Of a DNA stretch of 64,000 nucleotides, positions 58,034-64,000 are shown in pieces (the stretch's first letter is position 1; the number at the start of each line of letters is the position of its first letter). This DNA is from an uncultured Oscillospiraceae bacterium. GTDB taxonomy: Bacteria; Bacillota; Clostridia; Oscillospirales; Oscillospiraceae. Below the pieces are notes generated by a model. It was not told the origin of the DNA and made no database searches. It was given only the letters and a program-made list of their open reading frames with translations. The stretch lies in assembly GCA_934589225.1 (NCBI GenBank), contig CAKTNS010000001.1, forward strand, positions 277,030 to 341,029, given 5' to 3'. The position numbers and the translations under genes were made by a program.

Positions 58034-60558
58034 TTGGCATCAAACCAGCTCTTTCCGAACTTGGCCTCCGCGGTCAGGGGCACCTTCAGCTGGGCTACCC
58101 CCTCCATCTCCCGGCTGACCAGGGCGGCAACCTGGGCCGCCTGTTCCTCCGGGCACTCGACGATCAATTCGTCGTGAACTTGGAGGAGAAGCTTTGCTTC
58201 CGGGTAGTTGTCTTGCAGGGCCTGCTCCACCCGGATCATGGCAAGCTTGATGAGGTCCGCGGCAGTACCCTGAATGGGTGTATTGAGGGCAATACGCTCC
58301 GCACTCTGGCGCACATTAAAATTGGTGCTTTTCAGTTCCGGAATATACCGGCGGCGGCCATAGAGGGTCTGGGTGTAGCCCTTTTCCCGGGCATCCGCCA
58401 CCACCTGCTTCATATAGTCCCGGACCCCATGGTAATGGGCCAGATAGCTGTCAATATAATCCCGGGCCTCATACCGGCTGACACCGATGTCCTCGGCCAG
58501 AGAGAATTCCGAAATTCCATAGACAATGCCGAAGTTTACCGCCTTGGCATGGCGCCGCTGCAAGGGGGTCACCTGGTCCGCCGGGACCCCGAAGACCTGA
58601 CTGGCGGTGACGGTGTGGATATCCTGGCCCTCGCAGAAGGCCTGCTGCATGGTCTTGTCATCCGCAATGTGGGCCAGAACCCGCAGCTCGATTTGGCTGT
58701 AGTCCGCATCCACCAGCACACAGCCGGGACGGGGCACAAACATTTTGCGGATTTCCGCCCCCAGATCGGTACGGACGGGAATGTTCTGCAAATTGGGTTC
58801 CGTAGAGGACAGCCGCCCGGTGGCAGTGACCAGGTTCTGGAAGGTGGTGTGAATGCGGCCATCGGCGGCAATGACCTTCATGAGGCCGTCGGCATAGGTG
58901 CCCTTGAGCTTGGTCAGCATCCGGTAGTCCATAATGGCGGGAATAATGGGGTGCTTGTCCTTGAGCTTTTCCAGCACGTCCGCATTGGTGGAGTAGCCGG
59001 TTTTGGTCTTCTTGGAAGCAGGAAGGCCCAGCTTTTCGAAAAGCAAGACCCCCAGCTGTTTGGGAGACTGAATATTAAAGGGGCCCTCAGCGAAGCCATA
59101 AATCAGGCTCTCGCAGTCCGCAATTCTGGTTTCCAGCATTTTGCCGAACTGGGCCAGCTGGTGCCGGTCAATGGCAATGCCCCGGCATTCCATACGGTAC
59201 AGCACCGTACACAGCGGCAGCTCGATTTGGCGGTACAGCTCCCCTTCCCCCTGCTTTTCCAGTTCTTCCTCCAAGGGCTTCCGCAGCTGCCAGATGCTTT
59301 CGGCACAGGCGGCAGCATCCCCGTCTTCCACGGTCTTACCAAGGAACGTGGTGGCAAGCTTGGAGATGGGATAATCCGACTGGGAGGGATTGAGGTCGTA
59401 GGCCGCCAGGGCCGTATCAAAGGCCACTGTATCCCACTGCATTCCCGCCTCCTCCAAAAGGTGCATGGAGGCCCGGGCATCGTGCAGAATCACCTGCTCA
59501 AGCTTGGGAAGGGTCTGCATTTGTAGCTCCATAGGGGTCAGACCACAAACGCCCTCTTCCCAGGCGAGGCCCAGACTGCCGTCCGGGGCAAAGTACAGGG
59601 CGCACAGGGGAAGCTTTTCCGGGATTCTCTCTACCCGGGGCAGAGAAACCACTTCCCGTTTTTCCGAAACCGCCGCCTCCGCGGCAGCACCCCGAAGACC
59701 GTAGCGGTCAATAAGCCGCACGAATTCCAGCTTTTGAAACAGGGCGTACAGCTCCGGGCGATTGTAGTCCCGGAGAATGGCATCCTGGGGGGCAAATTCA
59801 ATGGGGGCCTCCGGGATGATGGTGGCCAGTTCATAGGAAAGATAGGCGTTCTCCCGGCCCGCTTCCAGCTTTTCCCGGAGCTTGGGGCGAATGGAGCTGT
59901 CCTCCAGATGGGCATAGACCCCATCCAGGGTACCGAATTTCAGCAGCAGATCTGTGGCGGTTTTCGGGCCAACCCCGGCAACGCCGGGGATATTGTCAGA
60001 GCTATCCCCCATCAGGGCTTTCAAATCCACCATGCGCTTTGGCTCAAAACCGTACTCCCCACGGAAAACCGCCTCGTCATACAGTGTAGCAGAGGTCTGA
60101 CCGGGCTTGGAGATCACCAGCTTGACCTTCACATGGGAATCGATCAGCTGTAGAGAATCCCGGTCTCCGGTGACGATCACGCAGTCCCAGTTTTCCTCGC
60201 CGCAGCGTTTGCCCACGGTGCCGATCACATCATCGGCTTCCCAGCCCTGGGCAGCGTAAATGGGAATGTTCATGGCCGTCAGCACTTGCTTCATCAGCGG
60301 CATCTGCTGGGCCAGTTCCTCCGGCATACCGTGGCGGTTGGCCTTATAGCCCTCGTAACGGGTATGGCGGAAGGTAGGGCCATGGAGGTCAAAGGCCACA
60401 CAGACTGCGTCCGGCTTTTCCTCTTTCTCCATGCGCTCCAGAATGTTTAAGAATCCATAGATGGCGTGGGTGTAAATTCCCTCCCGCGTGGTCAGGGGCT
60501 TTACCCCAAAGTAGGCCCGGTTGATCACACTGTTGCCATCAAGAATCATCAGTTTCAT
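58030..60558 (-). CDS. polA: DNA polymerase I
   Basis: An 842-residue family A polymerase. The 5' nuclease domain is residues 1 to about 290 (MILDGNSVINRAYFGV, DDVIGTVGKR, VTGDRDSLQLID, GDSSDNIPGVAGVGPKTA). Residues about 300-450 are the exonuclease-like domain without the DxE and YxxxD metal ligands, so proofreading is probably lost. The polymerase domain follows with GRLSSTEPNLQNIPVR, VDADYSQIELRVLAHIA (motif A), RRHAKAVNFGIVYGIS (motif B) and LLQVHDELIVECPE (motif C). It fills gaps and removes RNA primers. The ATG at 60558 overlaps the cysS stop as ATGA. Confidence 0.96.
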   Translation of the reverse strand: MKLMILDGNSVINRAYFGVKPLTTREGIYTHAIYGFLNILERMEKEEKPDAVCVAFDLHGPTFRHTRYEGYKANRHGMPEELAQQMPLMKQVLTAMNIPIYAAQGWEADDVIGTVGKRCGEENWDCVIVTGDRDSLQLIDSHVKVKLVISKPGQTSATLYDEAVFRGEYGFEPKRMVDLKALMGDSSDNIPGVAGVGPKTATDLLLKFGTLDGVYAHLEDSSIRPKLREKLEAGRENAYLSYELATIIPEAPIEFAPQDAILRDYNRPELYALFQKLEFVRLIDRYGLRGAAAEAAVSEKREVVSLPRVERIPEKLPLCALYFAPDGSLGLAWEEGVCGLTPMELQMQTLPKLEQVILHDARASMHLLEEAGMQWDTVAFDTALAAYDLNPSQSDYPISKLATTFLGKTVEDGDAAACAESIWQLRKPLEEELEKQGEGELYRQIELPLCTVLYRMECRGIAIDRHQLAQFGKMLETRIADCESLIYGFAEGPFNIQSPKQLGVLLFEKLGLPASKKTKTGYSTNADVLEKLKDKHPIIPAIMDYRMLTKLKGTYADGLMKVIAADGRIHTTFQNLVTATGRLSSTEPNLQNIPVRTDLGAEIRKMFVPRPGCVLVDADYSQIELRVLAHIADDKTMQQAFCEGQDIHTVTASQVFGVPADQVTPLQRRHAKAVNFGIVYGISEFSLAEDIGVSRYEARDYIDSYLAHYHGVRDYMKQVVADAREKGYTQTLYGRRRYIPELKSTNFNVRQSAERIALNTPIQGTAADLIKLAMIRVEQALQDNYPEAKLLLQVHDELIVECPEEQAAQVAALVSREMEGVAQLKVPLTAEAKFGKSWFDAK

Positions 60559-61970
60559 ACTTTTCTCCACTTGGCCCCCTGGGGGGTATCAATAATCTCC
60601 ACGCCCATGGCCTTCAACTGGTCACGGATGCGGTCGGCCTCGGCAAAGTTCTTGGCCTTCTTGGCCTCCGTCCGGGCCTGGACCAGGCCGTCGATTTCCG
60701 GGTCAGCGCTCACCTGTTCCTCCTGGGCCTGCTTTTCCCGCAGGGCCTGGGCCGCCTCCAGAAGGTTCAGGGACAGCACCTTGTCAAAATCCCCCAGGGC
60801 GTAGAGCTTGGTGGCATCATTGGTCTTGGCCTTCAGCACATCATAAAGGGCGGTAATGGCCAGAGAGGTATTCAGGTCCCCGTTGAGGGCGCCGGTGAAC
60901 TTCTCTTTCAGCTGCTCAAAGGCCGACTGGTCCACATCCCCTTCGGGATTCAGGGTTGCGATCTTGGCGATCAGCTTTTCATAGGCTCCGGCGGCATTGT
61001 CCAGGTTCTCCCAGGAGAAGACCAGGTTCCGGCGGTAATGGCTTTGCAGGCAGAAATACCGGTAGGCCATGGGGTCATAGCCCTTGTCCTGCAGCAGGGA
61101 AACGGTCAGAAATTCGCCCTTGGATTTGCTCATTTTGCCGTTGTCCGTATTCAAATGGTGTACATGGAACCAGTAATTGCACCAGGGGTGGCCCAGGTAG
61201 CTTTCGGACTGGGCGATCTCATTGGTGTGGTGGGGGAAGGCATTATCGATGCCGCCGGCGTGAATGTCCAGGTACTCCCCCAGATGCTTCATGGAAATGC
61301 AGGAGCACTCGATATGCCAGCCGGGATAACCCACACCCCAGGGAGAATCCCACTTGAGGGCCTGGTCCTCAAACTTGGACTTGGTAAACCACAGCACAAA
61401 GTCATTTTTATTGCGCTTGTTGGTATCCTCCTCCACGCCCTCCCGGACGCCTACTGCCAGGTCTTCCTCGTCGTGGTCATTAAAAACATAGTACTTTTCC
61501 AGCTTGGAGGTATCAAAGTATACGTTGCCCCCTGCCAGATACGCATAGCCCTTGTCCAGAAGGGTGGTGATCATCTGAATATACTCCGGGATGCAGTTGG
61601 TGGCGGGCTCCACCGCGTCAGGCCGCTTGATGTTCAGCTTGTCACAGTCGGAGAAGAAGGCATCGGTATAGTATTTTGCCACTTCCATCACGGTCTTATG
61701 CTCCCGGGCAGCACCCTTGAGCATTTTGTCTTCACCGGTGTCCGCATCAGAGGACAGGTGGCCCACATCCGTGATGTTCATGACCCGCTTCACGGGGTAG
61801 CCCAGGTACCGAAGGCTTTTTTCCAGCACATCCTCCATGATGTAGGTCCGCAGGTTGCCGATATGGGCGTAGTGGTAGACCGTGGGGCCGCAGGTGTACA
61901 TTTTCACCAGCTGAGGGTCCCGGGGGGTAAAGAGCTCTTTTTTATGGGAAAGAGAATTGTAAAGATACAT
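60555..61970 (-). CDS. cysS: Cysteinyl-tRNA synthetase
   Basis: A 471-residue class I synthetase. YTCGPTVYHYAHIGNLRTY contains the first zinc cysteine and the HIGH-like HIGN; WHIECSCISMKHLG and HTNEIAQSE provide the further zinc ligands, and KMSKSKGEFLTV is the KMSKS loop. It charges tRNA(Cys). The ATG at 61970 follows TAAGGAGGAAAACCACC; the open frame extends to 62009 into the leader. It is the first gene of a five-gene operon and is regulated by the T-box upstream. Confidence 0.96.
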   Translation of the reverse strand: MYLYNSLSHKKELFTPRDPQLVKMYTCGPTVYHYAHIGNLRTYIMEDVLEKSLRYLGYPVKRVMNITDVGHLSSDADTGEDKMLKGAAREHKTVMEVAKYYTDAFFSDCDKLNIKRPDAVEPATNCIPEYIQMITTLLDKGYAYLAGGNVYFDTSKLEKYYVFNDHDEEDLAVGVREGVEEDTNKRNKNDFVLWFTKSKFEDQALKWDSPWGVGYPGWHIECSCISMKHLGEYLDIHAGGIDNAFPHHTNEIAQSESYLGHPWCNYWFHVHHLNTDNGKMSKSKGEFLTVSLLQDKGYDPMAYRYFCLQSHYRRNLVFSWENLDNAAGAYEKLIAKIATLNPEGDVDQSAFEQLKEKFTGALNGDLNTSLAITALYDVLKAKTNDATKLYALGDFDKVLSLNLLEAAQALREKQAQEEQVSADPEIDGLVQARTEAKKAKNFAEADRIRDQLKAMGVEIIDTPQGAKWRKV

Positions 61971-62010
61971 GGTGGTTTTCCTCCTTAAAACTGATCGGTA
62001 CCGGGGCAAT

Positions 62011-62267
62011 AAAAAAACCTCTTATCCTCAGGGCCGCGCCCCTTCACGCTTCCCGCAGACCATAAATCAAAGGCCCGGGGAAAAAGGGAGACGATCCGAA
62101 GTACAAGAGGCGGACATGCCGCGGTTCCACTCTCATTTGTCGCTTTTTTATGAACCTGCCGCTCCCGGGCGCACCTTCCACCGTTTTTCCTGTCCCGGCT
62201 CACAGCCATCGTCCGGGGCTCTCTGAGAGGATGCGCGGTGTACTCTTCCCGTTCCTTGCGGAATTCT
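62011..62267 (-). promoter_or_regulatory. Cysteine T-box riboswitch in the cysS operon leader
   Basis: The T-box sequence AGAGTGGAACCGCGG (62119-62133, minus strand) is present. Stem I lies upstream with a likely specifier TGC (62171-62173) in the context GGAAGGTGCGCC, matching cysteine codons. A terminator is formed by CCTCTT pairing with AAGAGG before TTTTTTT (62011-62017). Uncharged tRNA(Cys) should stabilise the antiterminator and switch on cysS and its downstream genes. Confidence 0.9.
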
Positions 62268-62273
62268 TGAGAT

Positions 62274-62303
62274 ATTTTACCATCAAAGCAGGGTCTGTGT
62301 CAA
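62274..62303 (-). promoter_or_regulatory. Promoter of the cysS operon
   Basis: TTGACA (62298-62303) and TAAAAT (62274-62279), minus strand, spacer 18 bp, ending just before the T-box leader. Confidence 0.75.
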
Positions 62304-62453
62304 GCTTTTCCGGAAAATTACACGATTTTGAAAGAGAAGCACCCTTTGGGGCGCTTTGTAGGAACAGCCGGGTTCTTGCCGGATTTACAGGGAATCTATG
62401 GAAAGATTGCCCAAAAAATACAGGCTTTCCAATATTAAATAAATCTTATCCTA

Positions 62454-62483
62454 TTGACAATGACGGCAGTAACAAGGTATAAT
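62454..62483 (+). promoter_or_regulatory. Promoter of the SH3b lipoprotein gene
   Basis: TTGACA (62454-62459) and TATAAT (62478-62483) with an 18-bp spacer, 35 bp upstream of the ATG at 62518. Confidence 0.85.
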
Positions 62484-62517
62484 ACAGGTGAGAAAAACAA
62501 GAAAGGGAGGTAACAGT

Positions 62518-63903
62518 ATGATTTACCCCTTCGCTAAGACCAATTCTCCCCAAATGAAGCGCATTATCAGTGGCACTGCCGCTGTGTTTCTGTGTGCGAC
62601 CATGTTTACCGGCTGCTTTAAAAAGGGCGGCGATGACACCACCCAGCCCTCCTCCGGCCCCAACCTGGTAGACACCACCCCCACGGAAAGCATCGCCTCC
62701 GAGCCCTCCATCGAGGCCACGGAAACCACATCCCCCACCACGGAGGCCCCCAAGGTCAATGTGGCCGTGGTAAAGGAACAGGTAAACGCCCTGTCCTCCC
62801 CCACCGTTGACAGCAATGTGCTGACCACCCTGAATGCCGGTGACGAGGTATCGGTGAACCGTGTAGAGACCATCGGCGCCATTCAGTGGGCCTACATTCC
62901 TCTGAAGGGCTGGGTCAATACGGAAAGCCTGGACATGACCAATGTGACCATTTCCGGCGCTTCCAGCACCCCCGCCGGCAGCAATGACTCCGGCGCGCCT
63001 ACCACTACCACCGCTCCCGCCAGCACCACCGGCACCACCGGCTCCGGAAAAGTCGGCACCGTTACCGCCAGTGAGCTGCTGATCCGTCAGTCCCCCAGCA
63101 CCGCCGCTACCTCCGTTGGCAAGTACACCAAGGGTACCCAGGTTACCATTCTGGAAAGCAGCAACGGCTGGGGCCGTACCGACAAGGGCTGGATCAACAT
63201 GGGCTATGTCCGTATGAATGACGGTGGAAACACCACCACCACCAATACGAACACTACTACCAACACCAATACCACTACCAATACAAATACCAACACCGGC
63301 ACCACGACCACCACCGGCGGGAAGAAGGGCGTTGTCACCGCCACCCAGCTGAACATCCGGGAAAGCGCTGCCACCACCGCCAACAGAGCGGGCTCCTACA
63401 GCTACGGCGACCGGATCACCATTCTGGAAACCAACAACGGCTGGGGCCGCACCGATAAGGGCTGGGTCTCCATGGACTATGTTTATGTAGACGGCACCAC
63501 CGGCAAGAACACCGCCAAGGGTCTGGTCACCGGCAACGGTCTGAACGTCCGCAGCGGTCCGGGCACCAACTACAACTCCGTAGCCAGCTACGCCGCCATG
63601 ACCCGGGTCAACATCCTGGAGCAGGTCAAGGTCGGCGGCACCACCTGGGGCTGCACCAAGGACGGCTGGATCAGCCTGAGCTATGTTTACATTGACGGCA
63701 CCACCGGCGACGGCGCTGCCACCGGCACCATTTCCGGCAGCAACGTCAACATCCGCAGCGGCCCGGGCACCAACTATGACCGTGTCGGTTCCTACAACAG
63801 CGGCGACACCGTCCAGGTTTACGCCCAGTTCACTGTCGGCAACATGAAGTGGGGCTGCACCAGCAAGGGCTGGGTCTCCATGGATTATGTGGAAGTGGGC
63901 TAA
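62518..63903 (+). CDS. Lipoprotein with five bacterial SH3 (SH3b) repeats
   Basis: A 461-residue exported protein. Residues 1-37 form a signal peptide with a lipobox-like MFTGC. A Thr/Pro/Glu-rich linker follows, then five SH3b domains at roughly 82-145, 180-237, 274-330, 336-400 and 405-461. The last four share NIRxxxxT/SxxSVGxY-type cores (for instance LNVRSGPGTNYN and VNIRSGPGTNYD), WGRTDKGW or WGCTSKGW. Two Thr/Asn- and Thr/Ser-rich low-complexity linkers (about 155-175 and 240-265) separate the domains. SH3b repeats bind peptidoglycan or wall peptides. No enzymatic domain is present. The ATG follows GGGAGG. Confidence 0.9.
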   Translation: MIYPFAKTNSPQMKRIISGTAAVFLCATMFTGCFKKGGDDTTQPSSGPNLVDTTPTESIASEPSIEATETTSPTTEAPKVNVAVVKEQVNALSSPTVDSNVLTTLNAGDEVSVNRVETIGAIQWAYIPLKGWVNTESLDMTNVTISGASSTPAGSNDSGAPTTTTAPASTTGTTGSGKVGTVTASELLIRQSPSTAATSVGKYTKGTQVTILESSNGWGRTDKGWINMGYVRMNDGGNTTTTNTNTTTNTNTTTNTNTNTGTTTTTGGKKGVVTATQLNIRESAATTANRAGSYSYGDRITILETNNGWGRTDKGWVSMDYVYVDGTTGKNTAKGLVTGNGLNVRSGPGTNYNSVASYAAMTRVNILEQVKVGGTTWGCTKDGWISLSYVYIDGTTGDGAATGTISGSNVNIRSGPGTNYDRVGSYNSGDTVQVYAQFTVGNMKWGCTSKGWVSMDYVEVG

Positions 63904-63930
63904 CCCCTTCTGATCGCAACACAATTTTGG

Positions 63931-63967
63931 CAGCCCCGGAAGAAACCTCCGGGGCTGCCATTTTTAT
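63931..63967 (+). terminator. Terminator of the SH3b lipoprotein gene
   Basis: GGCAGCCCCGGA pairs perfectly with TCCGGGGCTGCC (12 bp) around a 7-base loop, followed by ATTTTTAT. Confidence 0.92.
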
Positions 63968-63981
63968 AGTGAGGTGTATTT

Positions 63982-64000
63982 ATGAAACGTTTCCTTTGCT
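63982..64000 (+). CDS. Start of a further gene, cut by the window edge
   Basis: An ATG at 63982 with GAGGTG six bases upstream begins MKRFLC, which could be the start of a signal peptide. Only six codons are visible. Confidence 0.5.

Noticed and set aside
62446..63924. A minus-strand frame of 492 codons with Gly/Ala/Val-rich product opposite the SH3b lipoprotein
   Set aside because: The repetitive SH3b codons produce an antisense frame by composition; the plus strand has promoter, ribosome site, signal peptide and terminator.

Overview
The window is a 64 kb chromosomal segment of a GC-rich (roughly 58-60 %, by eye), low-GC-phylum anaerobe. Markers of the class Clostridia are the IspH-ribosomal protein S1 fusion, a cysteine T-box ahead of cysS, the UPF0210/ACT pair, the giant BcrAD-type activase protein and a CsoR-copA operon. 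Gene style (short intergenic gaps, AGGAGG ribosome sites, ATGA start/stop overlaps) and the modular intergenic repeats suggest a gut Oscillospirales-type organism. That placement is inference; no 16S or other decisive marker lies in the window.

Positions 1-16,200 form a molybdenum-enzyme region. On the minus strand a small unknown protein and a Mop-type molybdenum hydroxylase are followed by a multi-cluster electron-transfer protein, a rubredoxin-like protein, a SAM methyltransferase, a C_GCAxxG_C_C protein, a G3E GTPase, a radical SAM protein, an AMP-dependent ligase and a histidine phosphatase cut by the window edge. Upstream lies a TylF-like methyltransferase. Divergent to it is a plus-strand operon: a MocA-like nucleotidyltransferase fused to a ModE-like helix-turn-helix, a P-loop NTPase and a FecBCD-type metal or cofactor importer. 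The layout suggests one regulon that imports a metal, makes or tunes the Mo cofactor and wires a substrate-specific oxidoreductase. The gene set recalls a neighbourhood I remember from Desulfovibrio vulgaris (about DVU_1551-1559), whose chemistry is not settled.

Positions 16,200-31,700 hold a hydrolase-acyltransferase fusion with a membrane partner, an LCP lipoprotein whose signal peptide overlaps a terminator hairpin, a small secreted protein behind a structured leader, PspC and thymidylate kinase, the copper operon (csoR-copA) with its operators, a 1415-residue activase/dehydratase-like protein, and a response regulator-GGDEF-EAL protein with an Hpt protein.

Positions 31,800-45,800 are mostly housekeeping on the minus strand: UPF0210, ACT and Dabb proteins; then a long block hflX, yigZ, dGTPase, dnaG, sigma factor, degenerate sigma paralogue, cmk and ispH-rpsA; rpmE and an M29 aminopeptidase follow. 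Positions 44,900-48,010 (plus strand) carry a homocysteine methyltransferase-like gene, a membrane-anchored E2-like protein and birA.

Positions 48,011-64,000 hold two gene-free stretches packed with modular inverted repeats, pepT and ackA, a plus-strand tmcAL-MBOAT-SGNH-like trio, a tRNA-Ser, a five-gene operon (cysS-polA-rimI-tsaD-acetyltransferase) behind a cysteine T-box, and a lipoprotein with five SH3b repeats. No CRISPR array, insertion sequence, prophage or plasmid origin was seen.
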